A stretch of DNA of 64,000 nucleotides from Pseudomonas sp. R28(2017) (GTDB taxonomy: Bacteria; Pseudomonadota; Gammaproteobacteria; Pseudomonadales; Pseudomonadaceae). Every line of letters begins with the position of its first letter. Positions within the stretch are counted from its first letter, which is position 1. Under the pieces are notes generated by a model. It was not told the origin of the DNA. It worked only from the letters and a program-made list of their open reading frames with translations, and made no database searches. Shown in pieces: positions 15,570-27,400 of the stretch. The stretch lies in assembly GCF_002112505.1 (NCBI RefSeq), contig NZ_NEHW01000002.1, positions 310,001-374,000 of the forward strand, written 5' to 3'. A program made the position numbers and the translations under genes.

Positions 15570-16277
15570 TCAGTTGAGGGTGACCCAGCGCTGGTTTATC
15601 AACAACTCGATAGGCCGATACTGCGTCTTGTAGTTCATTTTCTTGCAGTTCTTGATCCAGTAACCCAGGTAGACCGCCTCCAGGTCCTGGCGCAGGGCCT
15701 CGGTGATCTGCCAGAGGATGGCAAAGCGGCCGAGGCTGCGGCGTTCTTCTTCAGGTTCGTAGAAGGTGTACACCGCCGACAGGCCGTTGGGCAGCAGGTC
15801 GCACACCGCCACCGCCAGCAGACGGCCTTCCAGGCGGAACTCGTAGAACCAGCAGAACGGCAGGTCGCGGACCAGGAAGGTGGAGAACTGGTCGCGGCTC
15901 GGCGGGTACATGTCGCCATCGGCATGGCGGGTCTCGATGTAACGCCGGTACAGGTCGAAATATTCTTCCTTGAACGCCGGGCGAGCGGCCGTCACGGTCA
16001 GGTCGGCATTGCGCTTGAGGATGCGCCGTTGCTGGCGGTTGGGAATGAAGCGCGCGGCGGGGATGCGCGCCGGCACGCAGGCATTGCAGTTCTGGCAATG
16101 CGGGCGGTACAGGTGATCGCCACTGCGGCGAAAGCCCATTTCCGACAGGTCGGCATACACGTGCACGTCCATCGGCTGGCTGGGGTCGAGGAACAGCGTG
16201 GTGGCCTGTTCGTCCGGCAGGTAGCTGCAGGAGTGGGGTTGAGTGGCATAGAACTTCAACCGCGCCAACTCTGTCAT
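15570..16277 (-). CDS. bpt: aspartate/glutamate leucyltransferase (Bpt; ATE-like)
   Basis: Bpt attaches leucine from Leu-tRNA to proteins with N-terminal Asp or Glu, making them ClpS/ClpAP substrates. The protein is 235 aa from ATG at 16277 ([21 protein letters not shown]); an ATG two codons upstream is possible but less family-like. The N-terminal HSCSYLP and the cysteine cluster [14 protein letters not shown] are the conserved ATE-N motifs. The C-terminal ATE-C part runs to the end. It is followed at 56 bp upstream by aat, so the two form one operon. Confidence 0.94.
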   Translation of the reverse strand: MTELARLKFYATQPHSCSYLPDEQATTLFLDPSQPMDVHVYADLSEMGFRRSGDHLYRPHCQNCNACVPARIPAARFIPNRQQRRILKRNADLTVTAARPAFKEEYFDLYRRYIETRHADGDMYPPSRDQFSTFLVRDLPFCWFYEFRLEGRLLAVAVCDLLPNGLSAVYTFYEPEEERRSLGRFAILWQITEALRQDLEAVYLGYWIKNCKKMNYKTQYRPIELLINQRWVTLN

Positions 16278-16333
16278 GATCAACCCCCTCGGTGAGACGT
16301 TGCTTTAAGTGTAAGCCAGCTGGCAGAACTCGC

Positions 16334-17014
16334 CTAGCAAACCCAGCTGGCGCTGTTGGGCTGGTCGAGGTGCCGTGCCAGGTAGTCGGCGAAGCGGGCG
16401 CGGCTGATGGCGCGGGCGCCAAGGCTGTGCAGGTGGTTGGTCGGCATCTGGCAGTCGATCAGCACGAAGCCGGCCTGGCGCAAATGTTCGACCAGTGTCA
16501 CGAAGCCGACCTTGGAGGCATTGTCGGCGCGGCTGAACATCGATTCGCCGAAGAACAGCTGGCCGATGGCCAGGCCGTACAGGCCGCCGACCAGCTCGCC
16601 GTTCTCGCGCACTTCCACCGAGTGGGCGATGCCGCGCCGGTGCAATTCGCAGTAGGCATCGCGCATGGTGTCGGTGATCCAGGTGCCGTCGGCGTAGTCG
16701 CGCGGCGCCGCGCAGGCGGCAATTACCGCCGGGAAGTCGGTGTCGAAGCTGACCTGGTAGCGGCCTTGGCGCATCAGCTTGGCCAGCGAGCGTGAGACGT
16801 GCAGCTCGTGCGGCAACAGCACGGTGCGCGGGTCGGGCGACCACCAGAGGATCGGCTGGCCGTCCTGGTACCAGGGGAAGCAGCCATGGCGGTAGGCTTG
16901 CTCCAGGCGCTCGGGGCTCAGGTCGCCGCCAGCGGCGAGCAGGCCGTTGGGGTCGTGCAGGGCCTTTTCCAGGGGCGGGAAGGTCAGCGAGTCGCGGGTC
17001 AGCCAGGTGAGCAT
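16334..17014 (-). CDS. aat: leucyl/phenylalanyl-tRNA-protein transferase
   Basis: Aat adds Leu or Phe to N-terminal Arg, Lys or Met residues, creating primary N-degrons for ClpS. The protein is 226 aa. The conserved core is [20 protein letters not shown] early, [12 protein letters not shown] in the middle, and [20 protein letters not shown], which shapes the aminoacyl pocket. It lies upstream of bpt on the same strand. Confidence 0.96.
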   Translation of the reverse strand: MLTWLTRDSLTFPPLEKALHDPNGLLAAGGDLSPERLEQAYRHGCFPWYQDGQPILWWSPDPRTVLLPHELHVSRSLAKLMRQGRYQVSFDTDFPAVIAACAAPRDYADGTWITDTMRDAYCELHRRGIAHSVEVRENGELVGGLYGLAIGQLFFGESMFSRADNASKVGFVTLVEHLRQAGFVLIDCQMPTNHLHSLGARAISRARFADYLARHLDQPNSASWVC

Positions 17015-17376
17015 GGTCTATCGTGCGGTGGGGGAGGGGAGAGGGCAGCATGGCGCGCAGGGCTTGCGGGGTCAATGCTGGCAGGGTCAAGAGTCATTGG
17101 CGGGCAGCAGAATAGGCAATTTCCTACACATTCATGAAACCATAGGCACCATCCGCTACATTTGCTGTCACACCTGTGCAAAAACACAGCATAAGCCTTT
17201 GTCACGAAAGAAAATGCGTGCTCAAATTGCACCTATACGAAAGTCGCCCCCACTCAAGCTCCATACGGCGCGCCGTCATGGCGGCTGGCGGGCAGTAATG
17301 TTAAAAGTAGTGGTTCATTGGCCAGACGCCGGCCGATCACTACTGGACGCGCAGCACGCGCAGGAATAGACGCGTT
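17015..17376. promoter_or_regulatory. divergent aat/ftsK intergenic region
   Basis: This is a 362-bp gap between divergent genes. It is less GC-rich near 17100-17230 and should hold both promoters. I see no convincing small ORF, tRNA or structured RNA in it. Confidence 0.4.
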
Positions 17377-19923
17377 TTGAAGAAATCCACCGCAACTCCA
17401 GCTCCTTTGCCCGTGCCCCTGTGGCGCCAGCAGCTGCATTACCGCCTCAAGGAAGGTGCGTTGATCGCTGTCGGCGCGCTGTGCCTGTACCTGTGGATGG
17501 CACTGCTGACCTACGACACGTCGGACCCGGGCTTCAGCCACACCAGCAACGTCGACCAGGTGCAGAATGCCGCCGGGCGTGCCGGGGCGTACTTCGCCGA
17601 CATCCTGTTCATGGTGCTGGGCTATTTCGCCTACATCTTCCCGCTGCTGCTGGCGATCAAGACCTGGCAGATCTTCCGCGAACGGCACCAGCCGTGGCAG
17701 TGGAGCGGCTGGCTGTTCTCCTGGCGGCTGATCGGCCTGGTGTTCCTGGTGCTGTCGGGCGCGGCGCTGGCGCATATCCATTTCCACCCGTCGGCGAGCC
17801 TGCCGTTTTCCGCGGGCGGTGCGCTGGGCGAAAGCCTCGGCGACCTGGCGCGCAACCTGCTGAACGTGCAGGGCAGCACGCTGATGTTCATCGCCCTGTT
17901 CCTGTTCGGCCTGACCGTGTTCACCGACCTGTCGTGGTTCAAGGTGATGGACATGACCGGCAAGATCACCCTCGACCTGTTCGAGCTGGTGCAGGGTGCG
18001 GCCAGCCGCTGGTGGGAAGCGCGCAACGAGCGCAAGCGCCTGGAAGCGCAACTGCGCGAAGTCGACGATCCGGTGTTCGACTCGAAGTTCGACCAGGCGC
18101 CGAAGGCCACCGACAAGCGCGAGCCGGCCAAGCCGGCGCTGCGCGAGCGCATCTTCAAGCGTGAAGAGGCAACGGCCCAGCCCGTTGAACCACGTGAACC
18201 GACCCTTGCCCGTGAGCCAGTCGTGCGCAGTGAACCGACCCTCGCCCTTGAGCCTCTGGTGCGCAGTGAGCCAACCCTCGCCCGCGAGCCTGTCGTGCCA
18301 CGTGAGCAGCCGCCTGCAACGGCCCCGACCATCGTGCCACCGGCCGCGGCCAGGGCGCCGGAGCCGAGCAAGCGGGTGATGAAGGAAAAACAGGCGCCGC
18401 TGTTCGTCGACAGCGCCGTGGAAGGTACCCTGCCGTCGATTTCCATCCTCGACCCGGCCGAACAGAAGAAGATCGAGTACTCGCCAGAGTCCCTGGCCGG
18501 TGTCGGCCAGCTGCTGGAAATCAAGCTCAAGGAGTTCGGCGTGGAAGTGTCGGTGGACTCCATCCACCCGGGCCCGGTGATCACCCGTTACGAAATCCAG
18601 CCCGCTGCGGGCGTCAAGGTCAGCCGCATTGCCAACCTGGCCAAGGACCTGGCGCGCTCCCTGGCGGTGACCAGTGTGCGGGTGGTCGAAGTGATCCCCG
18701 GCAAGACCACCGTGGGTATCGAGATCCCCAACGAGAACCGGCAGATGGTGCGCTTCTCGGAAGTGCTCGCCACGCCGCAGTACGACGAGCAGAAGTCGCC
18801 GGTCACCCTGGCCCTGGGCCACGACATCGGCGGCAAGCCAGTGATCACCGACCTGGCCAAGATGCCGCACCTGCTGGTGGCCGGTACCACCGGTTCCGGT
18901 AAGTCGGTGGGGGTCAACGCGATGATCCTGTCGATCCTGTTCAAGTCCAGCCCGGAAGACGCGCGGCTGATCATGATCGACCCGAAAATGCTCGAACTGT
19001 CGATCTACGAGGGCATCCCGCACCTGCTGTGCCCGGTGGTCACCGACATGAAGGACGCCGCCAACGCCCTGCGCTGGAGCGTGGCCGAGATGGAGCGGCG
19101 CTACAAGCTGATGGCGGCCATGGGCGTGCGTAACCTGGCTGGCTTCAACCGCAAGATCAAGGACGCCCAGGAAGCCGGCGAGATCATCCATGACCCGCTG
19201 TACCGCCGCGAGAGCATGGACGACGAGCCACCAGCGCTGAAGACCCTGCCGACCATCGTCGTGGTGGTCGACGAATTCGCCGACATGATGATGATCGTCG
19301 GCAAGAAGGTCGAAGAGCTGATCGCCCGTATCGCCCAGAAAGCGCGGGCCGCCGGTATCCACCTGATCCTCGCTACCCAGCGCCCGTCGGTGGACGTGAT
19401 CACCGGCCTGATCAAGGCCAACATCCCGACCCGCATGGCGTTCCAGGTGTCGAGCAAGATCGACTCGCGGACCATCATCGACCAGGGCGGCGCCGAACAG
19501 CTGCTCGGCCACGGTGACATGCTGTACATGCCGCCGGGCACCAGCCTGCCGATTCGTGTGCACGGTGCGTTCGTCTCGGACGATGAAGTGCACCGTACGG
19601 TCGAAGCGTGGAAACTGCGCGGCGCGCCAGACTACAACGACGACATCCTCAACGGCGTCGAAGAAGCCGGCAGCGGCTTCGATGGCGGTGGCGGCGGTGG
19701 TGGCGATGGTGACGATGCCGAAACCGATGCGCTGTATGATGAGGCCGTGCAGTTCGTGCTGGAAAGCCGCCGCGCGTCCATCTCGGCCGTGCAGCGCAAG
19801 CTGAAGATCGGCTACAACCGCGCGGCGCGGATGATCGAGTCGATGGAGATGGCCGGCGTGGTCACCCCAATGAACAGCAACGGCTCGCGGGAAGTGATTG
19901 CCCCGGGCGGCCCGCGCGACTGA
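17377..19923 (+). CDS. ftsK: DNA translocase FtsK
   Basis: FtsK is the septal DNA pump that clears the terminus and activates XerCD at dif. The protein is 848 aa. The N-terminal quarter has four hydrophobic segments (from about residue 20 to 185). A charged, Pro/Glu-rich linker follows (about 215-345) with three near-identical 12-residue units ([12 protein letters not shown] type, DNA about 18199-18306). The motor carries Walker [17 protein letters not shown] and the Walker B region [14 protein letters not shown]. The C-terminal gamma winged-helix that reads KOPS/XerD is present, ending [10 protein letters not shown], after a Gly-rich hinge ([11 protein letters not shown]). The start is TTG at 17377 with an AGGA box upstream; no ATG fits. 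Confidence 0.95.
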   Translation: MKKSTATPAPLPVPLWRQQLHYRLKEGALIAVGALCLYLWMALLTYDTSDPGFSHTSNVDQVQNAAGRAGAYFADILFMVLGYFAYIFPLLLAIKTWQIFRERHQPWQWSGWLFSWRLIGLVFLVLSGAALAHIHFHPSASLPFSAGGALGESLGDLARNLLNVQGSTLMFIALFLFGLTVFTDLSWFKVMDMTGKITLDLFELVQGAASRWWEARNERKRLEAQLREVDDPVFDSKFDQAPKATDKREPAKPALRERIFKREEATAQPVEPREPTLAREPVVRSEPTLALEPLVRSEPTLAREPVVPREQPPATAPTIVPPAAARAPEPSKRVMKEKQAPLFVDSAVEGTLPSISILDPAEQKKIEYSPESLAGVGQLLEIKLKEFGVEVSVDSIHPGPVITRYEIQPAAGVKVSRIANLAKDLARSLAVTSVRVVEVIPGKTTVGIEIPNENRQMVRFSEVLATPQYDEQKSPVTLALGHDIGGKPVITDLAKMPHLLVAGTTGSGKSVGVNAMILSILFKSSPEDARLIMIDPKMLELSIYEGIPHLLCPVVTDMKDAANALRWSVAEMERRYKLMAAMGVRNLAGFNRKIKDAQEAGEIIHDPLYRRESMDDEPPALKTLPTIVVVVDEFADMMMIVGKKVEELIARIAQKARAAGIHLILATQRPSVDVITGLIKANIPTRMAFQVSSKIDSRTIIDQGGAEQLLGHGDMLYMPPGTSLPIRVHGAFVSDDEVHRTVEAWKLRGAPDYNDDILNGVEEAGSGFDGGGGGGGDGDDAETDALYDEAVQFVLESRRASISAVQRKLKIGYNRAARMIESMEMAGVVTPMNSNGSREVIAPGGPRD

Positions 19924-19985
19924 TGAACACCTTGCCGGGCGCCAACGGTGGCGCCCGGCCTTTTCAATGCTCAATGAGGATTCCC

Positions 19986-20609
19986 ATGCGCGCGATTCGC
20001 ATGCTGTTGGTTTCTGCCCTGACCCTGGGCTCGGTTACTGCTTATGCCGGTGAGCAAGACGTACAACGCCTGACCCAGCTGTTGGAAAAATCCCAGACCA
20101 TCGAGGCCAACTTCTCCCAGCTGACCCTGGACGCCGGCGGCACCAGCTTGCAGGAAACGTCCGGCAAGATGACCGTGAAGCGCCCGGGCCTGTTCTACTG
20201 GCACACCAATGCGCCGCAGGAGCAGGTGGTGGTGTCGGACGGCAAGAACGTCACCCTGTGGGACCCGGACCTGGAGCAGGCGACCATCAAGAAGCTCGAC
20301 CAGCGCCTGAACCAGACCCCGGCACTGCTGCTGTCCGGTGACGTGTCGAAGATCAGCCAGAGCTTCGACATCACCTCCAAGGAGCAGGGCGAAGTGATGG
20401 ACTTCACCCTCAAGCCGAAGACCAAGGACACCCTGTTCGACTCGCTGCGCGTGTCGTTCCGCAGGGGCCTGATCAATGACATGCAGCTGGTCGACAGCGT
20501 CGGCCAGCGCACCAACATCCTGTTCAATGGCGTCAAGGCCAACCAGGCGGTGCCGGACAGCCAGTTCAGGTTCGACATCCCCAAGGGCGCCGACGTCATC
20601 AAGGAGTAA
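19986..20609 (+). CDS. lolA: LolA, periplasmic outer-membrane lipoprotein carrier
   Basis: LolA shuttles lipoproteins released by LolCDE across the periplasm to LolB. The protein is 207 aa from ATG at 19986, with a clear Sec signal peptide ([21 protein letters not shown], cut after AYA). The mature part shows the family core [15 protein letters not shown] and [22 protein letters not shown] box precedes the chosen start; upstream in-frame codons lack a signal peptide. It sits between ftsK and rarA, the common gammaproteobacterial order. Confidence 0.96.
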   Translation: MRAIRMLLVSALTLGSVTAYAGEQDVQRLTQLLEKSQTIEANFSQLTLDAGGTSLQETSGKMTVKRPGLFYWHTNAPQEQVVVSDGKNVTLWDPDLEQATIKKLDQRLNQTPALLLSGDVSKISQSFDITSKEQGEVMDFTLKPKTKDTLFDSLRVSFRRGLINDMQLVDSVGQRTNILFNGVKANQAVPDSQFRFDIPKGADVIKE

Positions 20610-20621
20610 GCAGAGCTCGCC

Positions 20622-21947
20622 ATGGACCTGTTTCGAAGCGAACCCGTCGCCCAGCCGCTGGCCGCCCGCCTGCGCCCGTCCAACCTGGACGAGTACGTGG
20701 GCCAGGAGCACCTGTTGGCGCGTGGCAAACCGCTGCGCGAGGCGCTGGAGCAGGGTGCGCTGCACTCGATGATCTTCTGGGGGCCACCGGGGGTGGGCAA
20801 GACCACCCTCGCGCGGCTGCTGGCGCAGTTCTGCGATGCGCACTTCGAGACGGTCTCGGCCGTGCTGGCCGGGGTCAAGGAGATCCGCCAGGCGGTCGAA
20901 GTGGCCAAGCAGCAGGCGGGGCAGTACGGCCGGCGCACCATCCTGTTCGTCGACGAAGTGCACCGCTTCAACAAGTCCCAGCAGGATGCCTTCCTGCCCT
21001 ACGTCGAGGACGGCACGCTGCTGTTCATCGGTGCGACCACCGAGAACCCGTCGTTCGAGCTGAACAACGCCTTGCTGTCACGGGCGCGGGTATACGTGCT
21101 CAAGAGCCTCGACGAAGCGGCGCTGCGCAAGCTGGTCAATCGCGCGCTGACCGAAGAGCGCGGGCTGGGCAAGCGCAACCTGCGGGTCGGCGACGACGCC
21201 TTCAAGATGCTCATGGCCGCCGCCGATGGCGATGGCCGGCGCATGCTCAATTTTCTCGAGAACGCCTCCGACCTGGCCGAAGATGGCAGCGAGATCGACG
21301 TCGAGATGCTGCAAAGCCTGCTCGGCGACAGCCGCCGCCGCTTCGACAAGGGTGGCGAGGCGTTCTACGACCAGATTTCCGCGTTGCACAAGTCGGTGCG
21401 CGGCTCCAACCCCGATGGCGCCCTGTACTGGTTCGCGCGCATGCTCGACGGCGGCTGCGACCCGCTGTACATCGCCCGCCGCGTGGTGCGCATGGCCAGC
21501 GAGGACATCGGCAACGCCGACCCGCGTGCCCTGAGCCTGTGCCTGGCCGCCTGGGACGTGCAGGAGCGCCTGGGCAGCCCGGAAGGCGAGCTGGCGGTGG
21601 CCCAGGCCATCACCTACATCGCCTGCGCGCCGAAGAGCAATGCGGTGTACGTGGGCTTCAAGACCGCCCTGCGCGAAGCTGCCGAACACGGCTCGCTGGA
21701 AGTTCCGCTGCACCTGCGCAATGCCCCGACCAAGCTGATGAAGCAACTCGGCTACGGCGAAGAATACCGCTACGCCCACGACGAGCCCGACGCCTATGCC
21801 GCGGGCGAGGATTACTTCCCGGAAGCACTCGAACCGCGCCAGTATTACCAGCCCGTGCCGCGAGGCCTGGAGCTGAAGATCGGCGAGAAGCTGCGCCACC
21901 TGGCCGAGCTTGACCGCAACAGCCCCCGCCAACGGAGAAAGCCGTGA
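20622..21947 (+). CDS. rarA: replication-associated recombination protein A (RarA/MgsA)
   Basis: RarA is a clamp-loader-like AAA+ ATPase that acts at stalled forks. The protein is 441 aa. The Walker A motif is [17 protein letters not shown] and the Walker B motif is [15 protein letters not shown]. The C-terminal tetramerisation and lid domains are complete. It starts 12 bp after lolA and its stop overlaps the crcB start. Confidence 0.96.
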   Translation: MDLFRSEPVAQPLAARLRPSNLDEYVGQEHLLARGKPLREALEQGALHSMIFWGPPGVGKTTLARLLAQFCDAHFETVSAVLAGVKEIRQAVEVAKQQAGQYGRRTILFVDEVHRFNKSQQDAFLPYVEDGTLLFIGATTENPSFELNNALLSRARVYVLKSLDEAALRKLVNRALTEERGLGKRNLRVGDDAFKMLMAAADGDGRRMLNFLENASDLAEDGSEIDVEMLQSLLGDSRRRFDKGGEAFYDQISALHKSVRGSNPDGALYWFARMLDGGCDPLYIARRVVRMASEDIGNADPRALSLCLAAWDVQERLGSPEGELAVAQAITYIACAPKSNAVYVGFKTALREAAEHGSLEVPLHLRNAPTKLMKQLGYGEEYRYAHDEPDAYAAGEDYFPEALEPRQYYQPVPRGLELKIGEKLRHLAELDRNSPRQRRKP

Positions 21948-22318
21948 TTGCATTGATCGCCGCGGTCAGCGCGGGCGGCATTGCCGGTACCTTGTTGCGC
22001 TTCGCCACCGCGAACTGGGTCGCGGCCCACTGGCCACGGCACTTCTATGTCGGTACGCTGGCGGTCAACCTGGTCGGCTGCCTGCTGATCGGCCTGCTGT
22101 ACGGCCTGTTCCTGCACAAGCCGCTGGCGCCGGTCGAACTGCGCGCCGGCCTGATCGTCGGCTTTCTTGGCGGCCTGACGACATTTTCCTCCTTCTCGCT
22201 CGATACCGTGCGCCTGATCGAAAGTGGGCAAGTGCCACTCGCCTTGGGCTATACCAGTATCAGCGTGGTGGGCGGGCTTCTGGCCACCTGGGCCGGCCTG
22301 TCCCTGACCCGTTTCTGA
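21944..22318 (+). CDS. crcB: fluoride exporter CrcB/Fluc
   Basis: CrcB is a small dimeric fluoride channel of the inner membrane. The protein is 124 aa with four membrane segments. The family motifs [10 protein letters not shown], the [12 protein letters not shown] helix with the conserved Asn, and the [12 protein letters not shown] phenylalanine-box and sodium-site region are all present. It starts with GTG at 21944, overlapping the rarA stop by 4 bp (GTGA). No room exists for a fluoride riboswitch in front of it. Confidence 0.95.
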   Translation: MIALIAAVSAGGIAGTLLRFATANWVAAHWPRHFYVGTLAVNLVGCLLIGLLYGLFLHKPLAPVELRAGLIVGFLGGLTTFSSFSLDTVRLIESGQVPLALGYTSISVVGGLLATWAGLSLTRF

Positions 22319-22336
22319 ACCAACACCTACACATAA

Positions 22337-23629
<1,293 letters not shown>

Positions 23630-25021
23630 ATGGATTACCTGCCGCTGTTCCACAAGCTGCAGGGCGGCCGGGTACTGGTCGTCGGCGGCGGTGAGATCGC
23701 CCTGCGCAAGGCGCGCCTGCTGGCCGATGCCGGCGCCGCGCTGCGCGTGGTGGCGCCGGACGTCGACGGCCAGCTGGCCGCGTTGGCCCGGGAAGGTGGC
23801 GGTGAGGTGCTGGTGCGTGGCTATCAGGCGGCCGACCTGGTCGGCTGCCGGCTGGTGATCGCGGCCACCGACGACCCTGGGCTCAACGCCCAGGTGTCGG
23901 CCGATGCGCAGGCGCTGAGCCTGCCGGTCAACGTGGTGGATGCGCCGGCCCTGTGCACGGTGATCTTCCCGGCGATCGTCGACCGGTCACCGTTGGTGAT
24001 TGCGGTGTCCAGTGGCGGTGACGCCCCGGTGCTGGCGCGGCTGATCCGCGCCAAGCTGGAAGCCTGGATCCCGTCGGCCTATGGCGAACTGGCCGGGCTG
24101 GCTGCGCGCTTCCGGCACAAGGTCAAATCCTTGTACCCGGACGTCAACCAGCGCCGGGGCTTCTGGGAAACCGTGTTCCAGGGGCCGATCGCCGAGCGCC
24201 AGCTGGCCGGGCAGGGCGCGGAGGCTGAACGCCTGTTGCAGGCGATGGTCGACGGTGCGCCGGTGCAGCAGGGTGGTGAGGTGTACCTGGTGGGTGCAGG
24301 GCCGGGCGATCCGGACTTGCTGACCTTCCGTGCCTTGCGCCTGATGCAGCAGGCCGATGTGGTGCTGTACGACCGCCTGGTGGCACCGGCCATCATCGAG
24401 ATGTGCCGGCGTGATGCCGAGCGCATCTACGTGGGCAAGCGCCGCGCCGACCATGCCGTACCGCAGGACCAGATCAACCGCCTGCTGGTCGACCTCGCCC
24501 AGCAGGGCAAGCGGGTGTTGCGCCTCAAGGGCGGCGACCCGTTCATCTTTGGCCGTGGTGGTGAAGAGATCGAGGAGCTGGCCGAGCAGGGTATCCCGTT
24601 CCAGGTGGTGCCGGGCATTACTGCGGCTAGTGGTTGTTCCGCCTATGGTGGGATTCCGCTGACTCACCGTGATTATGCCCAGTCGGTACGCTTCGTCACT
24701 GGCCACCTCAAGGATGGCACCAGCAACCTGCCTTGGCATGACCTGGTGGCACCGGCCCAGACCCTGGTGTTCTACATGGGGCTGGTGGGCTTGCCGACCA
24801 TCTGTGCCGAGCTGATTCGCCACGGGCGGGCGGCCAGTACGCCGGCTGCTTTGGTGCAGCAAGGGACCACGCGCAATCAGCGGGTGTTCACCGGCACCCT
24901 GGCGGACCTGCCGCAACTGGTGGCCGAGCATGAAGTGCATGCGCCGACTCTGGTGATTGTCGGGGAAGTGGTGCAACTGCGTGAGAAGCTGGCCTGGTTT
25001 GAAGGGGCGCAAAACAGCTGA
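23630..25021 (+). CDS. cysG: siroheme synthase CysG (multifunctional)
   Basis: CysG makes siroheme from uroporphyrinogen III for sulfite and nitrite reductases. The protein is 463 aa. The N-terminal half is the NAD-dependent dehydrogenase/ferrochelatase ([19 protein letters not shown]). The C-terminal half is the SAM uroporphyrinogen methyltransferase ([19 protein letters not shown], then [13 protein letters not shown]). It abuts serS directly, so ribosome reinitiation is likely. Confidence 0.97.
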   Translation: MDYLPLFHKLQGGRVLVVGGGEIALRKARLLADAGAALRVVAPDVDGQLAALAREGGGEVLVRGYQAADLVGCRLVIAATDDPGLNAQVSADAQALSLPVNVVDAPALCTVIFPAIVDRSPLVIAVSSGGDAPVLARLIRAKLEAWIPSAYGELAGLAARFRHKVKSLYPDVNQRRGFWETVFQGPIAERQLAGQGAEAERLLQAMVDGAPVQQGGEVYLVGAGPGDPDLLTFRALRLMQQADVVLYDRLVAPAIIEMCRRDAERIYVGKRRADHAVPQDQINRLLVDLAQQGKRVLRLKGGDPFIFGRGGEEIEELAEQGIPFQVVPGITAASGCSAYGGIPLTHRDYAQSVRFVTGHLKDGTSNLPWHDLVAPAQTLVFYMGLVGLPTICAELIRHGRAASTPAALVQQGTTRNQRVFTGTLADLPQLVAEHEVHAPTLVIVGEVVQLREKLAWFEGAQNS

Positions 25022-25025
25022 AATC

Positions 25026-25050
25026 GCCGGGGCCGCAGAGCGGCCCCGGC
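25026..25050. terminator. hairpin between convergent cysG and the porin gene
   Basis: A perfect 11-bp stem, GCCGGGGCCGC-AGA-GCGGCCCCGGC, starts 4 bp after the cysG stop. It has no T-run on either side, so it may work as a weak bidirectional terminator. It marks the boundary between core genes and the catabolic island. Confidence 0.6.
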
Positions 25051-25060
25051 ATTCTCAATG

Positions 25061-26386
25061 CTAAAACAGCGGCACCGAATAGCTCACCGTCAGCCGGTTC
25101 TGATCCTGGTTCCATTCACTGGGCACCCCACTGCGCAGCATGCCGTTGCGCCAGCTAAAGCCCAGCCCCTTGAACGTCCCGCTCTGCACCACGTAGTCCA
25201 GGGCGATATCACGCTCCCATTCCTTCTCGTCACCCCCGGACGCCATGCGGATGTTGGTGCCCTTCAGGTACGCCACCGAAGCCACCAGCCCCGGCACGCC
25301 CAGCGCGGCGAAGTTGTAGCTGTATTGACCAAAGGTGGTGCGCTCGCCCGCACGGGTGAAGCTGGTCACCAGGCGGTCGGTGAACAGGTAGATGCTCGCC
25401 CCGGCGGCGCCTTCGCCGGTATTGCCCTGGTTCAGCTGGACGAAGTTGCCGCTGTCGGACACCCGCTGGTGGCCGAGCAGTACCGCGTGGCCGCCGATGG
25501 CGTAGGTGAACATGGCGCTCCAGGTGTCGTTGTCGATCTTGCCCGGCGTATCGCCCAGGCCACTGACCTGGTAGCCCGCCGCGCGGCCGCTGGCCGAGTC
25601 GTTGCGCCCGTCGGCATCGGTCTTGAAGTAGCGCAGGTCGGTGGTCAGCGACTGGTTGTCGGCCAGCGCCCAGGTGTGCACCAGGCCGGCAAAGTGCTGG
25701 AGGTAGTAATCCTGCAATTGCGCGGCGTAGTACTGCAGCTTGAGGTCGCGGGTCAACTGGTAATCGGCGCCGGCAAAGAGGAACTCGTTGCTCTGACGGG
25801 TGCCGCCTGCCACGGCCAGGCCCGAGCGGTTGGTCGAGCCGCGGCCGGTGGTGTGCTCCAGGCGACCGCCGATCAGGGTCAGGCCGTCGATTTCCCTGGA
25901 CGTGAGCATGCCGCCTTCGAAGGTTTGCGGCAGCACCCGGCCGTCGTTGGCCACCAGGATCGGCAGCTTCGGTTGCAAGGTGCCGTAGCGCGCCTCGGTC
26001 TGTGAGAAGCGCAGCTTGCCGGTCAGCCCCAGCCGGCTCCATTCGTCCACGGCGCTGCCATCACTGTCGTCGGGGATCATCGAGCTGCCGCGGTGGTTGC
26101 CGGCACCACCGTCCAGGCGCACGCCGAGCATGCCCAAGGCATCGAGGCCGAAGCCGACGGTGCCATCGGTGAAACCGGACTTGTAGTCGAGCACGAAGCC
26201 TTGGGCCCATTCGGCGGTCTTGCTTTGCCCCGCCGCGCCTGGGCGGTCACGGAAATCGTTGTTGAAGTAGTAGTTGCGCAGGTTGAGGTTGGCCTTGCCA
26301 TCCTCGATGAAGGCGGCCTGAGCTGCGGGCAGGGCAAAGGTGCTGGCGGTGAGCAGGTACAGGGGCGCGCGTGGCTTTCTTGTCAT
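25061..26386 (-). CDS. OprD-family outer membrane porin
   Basis: This 441-aa protein has a signal peptide (cut near AAQA) and then the OprD family start FIEDGKANLNLRNYYFNNDF. The rest is strand-rich with frequent aromatic girdle residues and ends in Phe (YSVPLF), the usual barrel sorting signal. OprD-family porins admit small carboxylates or amino acids; here it is the last gene of a leftward operon with a CoA ligase and thiolase, so the likely cargo is the acid degraded by that operon (inference). It starts 67 bp after the second PPC gene. Confidence 0.92.
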   Translation of the reverse strand: MTRKPRAPLYLLTASTFALPAAQAAFIEDGKANLNLRNYYFNNDFRDRPGAAGQSKTAEWAQGFVLDYKSGFTDGTVGFGLDALGMLGVRLDGGAGNHRGSSMIPDDSDGSAVDEWSRLGLTGKLRFSQTEARYGTLQPKLPILVANDGRVLPQTFEGGMLTSREIDGLTLIGGRLEHTTGRGSTNRSGLAVAGGTRQSNEFLFAGADYQLTRDLKLQYYAAQLQDYYLQHFAGLVHTWALADNQSLTTDLRYFKTDADGRNDSASGRAAGYQVSGLGDTPGKIDNDTWSAMFTYAIGGHAVLLGHQRVSDSGNFVQLNQGNTGEGAAGASIYLFTDRLVTSFTRAGERTTFGQYSYNFAALGVPGLVASVAYLKGTNIRMASGGDEKEWERDIALDYVVQSGTFKGLGFSWRNGMLRSGVPSEWNQDQNRLTVSYSVPLF

Positions 26387-26453
26387 TGTTGTTTTCCTGA
26401 AGGCGAAAGGGCGCCCGAAACTGCCGGGCGCAAAGGGCGTGGTGCAGGGTGGG

Positions 26454-26852
26454 TCAGTCGGGCAGCCATTCCTGCAAGGTCAGCTCGACGGTGATGAACG
26501 ACAGGTTGCGGCCGCGCTGCAGGCGGCCGGCGAAGATGTTGCCGGCGGCATCGGCCAGCACCGCCTGCAGGCGGCTCTGCCCGGCACTGACCTCGCCGCT
26601 GAGGCTGAGGATCTCGATGCCCGGGCCCGGCACGTGGATGTCCTGCATGCCCTGGCGGCCCAGGTAGTGCAGGGCGCCGTCGATCAGGCTGCCAAGCCCG
26701 CCACGGACCACGGCGCAGCTGATGCCGTGGCTGGCGCAGAGCGCCTCGGCGCTGTCGATGATGTCTTCGTTGGGCTTGAGCCGGGCGATCACCAGGCGGC
26801 CTAGCTGGCCGCTCTGTACCTGGGACTCGGCGCTGAGTGGAGCAAGGGTCAT
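26454..26852 (-). CDS. PPC/DUF296-domain protein, His motif degenerate
   Basis: This 132-aa protein matches the PPC (DUF296) fold also found in plant AT-hook proteins and in small bacterial trimeric proteins. Its early part is GRLVIARLKPNEDIIDSAEALCASHGI and the core is GPGIEILSLSGEV. In the segment where PPC proteins usually carry LHxH and GGH, it reads SRLQ and AGRL, so the expected His are replaced. The start is ATG at 26852, overlapping the upstream PPC gene by 4 bp. The molecular function of bacterial PPC proteins is largely unknown; the pair may form a mixed oligomer (inference). Confidence 0.75.
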   Translation of the reverse strand: MTLAPLSAESQVQSGQLGRLVIARLKPNEDIIDSAEALCASHGISCAVVRGGLGSLIDGALHYLGRQGMQDIHVPGPGIEILSLSGEVSAGQSRLQAVLADAAGNIFAGRLQRGRNLSFITVELTLQEWLPD

Positions 26853-27400
26853 GAGGCCTCCTTGAGCACGGGGTGCAGCAGGTTGAACTGGGTTTCGGCA
26901 TCCGGCTGCACCTGGTAGGCCACCTGGTCGAACAGGCACAGGCGCAGCACCAGCGGTTCGCTGCCGACGATCAGCCGGTTGAGCACCAGGTGGCCGCCGT
27001 GCTGCTGCCCGTCGCGGTCGATGAAGCCGGCGTGGCAGTGCAGCAGCGGCGCGCCGCTGGCATCGCGGCCGACGGTGAGGGCGCCGCTGATGAAGGTGAT
27101 GTAGCCGTCAAGCACCACCGGCTGGCCGTAATCGTAGGGGCGCTGGCTATCGCGGGTGGTGACCATGCGGTGGTAGCTCAGGTGCGCCGCGCCGCCGCAG
27201 AGGATGCGCCCCACCGCACTCTGGTAGCGGCAGCCGTGCAGCACGGCCAGCAGGCCTTCGGCGACATTGCAGGCCAGCGGCAGCTCGACGCGCAGTTCCT
27301 GGCTGTGCGCCACCTCGCAGTCGAGCAGGCGTGGCTGCTGCGGCAGGCCGCCGTGAATGAAATGGCGCACGCCGCCATGGGTTTCGAAGTGCGGGGTCAT
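26849..27400 (-). CDS. PPC/DUF296-domain protein, His motif intact
   Basis: This 183-aa protein carries a PPC (DUF296) domain in its C-terminal two thirds. The motif LHCHAGFIDRDGQQHGGHLV holds the HxH and GGH histidines typical of the family, which can bind metal in some solved members. The N-terminal part (HFETHGGVRHFIHGG) is also His-rich. It is sandwiched between the CoA ligase gene and the second PPC gene with 4-bp overlaps on both sides, so all are made together. A role in the degradative pathway rather than gene regulation is suggested by this context, not proven. Confidence 0.75.
   Translation of the reverse strand: MTPHFETHGGVRHFIHGGLPQQPRLLDCEVAHSQELRVELPLACNVAEGLLAVLHGCRYQSAVGRILCGGAAHLSYHRMVTTRDSQRPYDYGQPVVLDGYITFISGALTVGRDASGAPLLHCHAGFIDRDGQQHGGHLVLNRLIVGSEPLVLRLCLFDQVAYQVQPDAETQFNLLHPVLKEAS

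Noticed and set aside
17254..19974. 906-codon open frame antisense to ftsK
   Set aside because: It is a mirror frame caused by high third-position GC in ftsK; the composition is His/Asp/Arg-rich with no domain.
21910..21946. Fluoride riboswitch before crcB
   Set aside because: crcB overlaps rarA and the preceding bases are coding; no riboswitch core is present.
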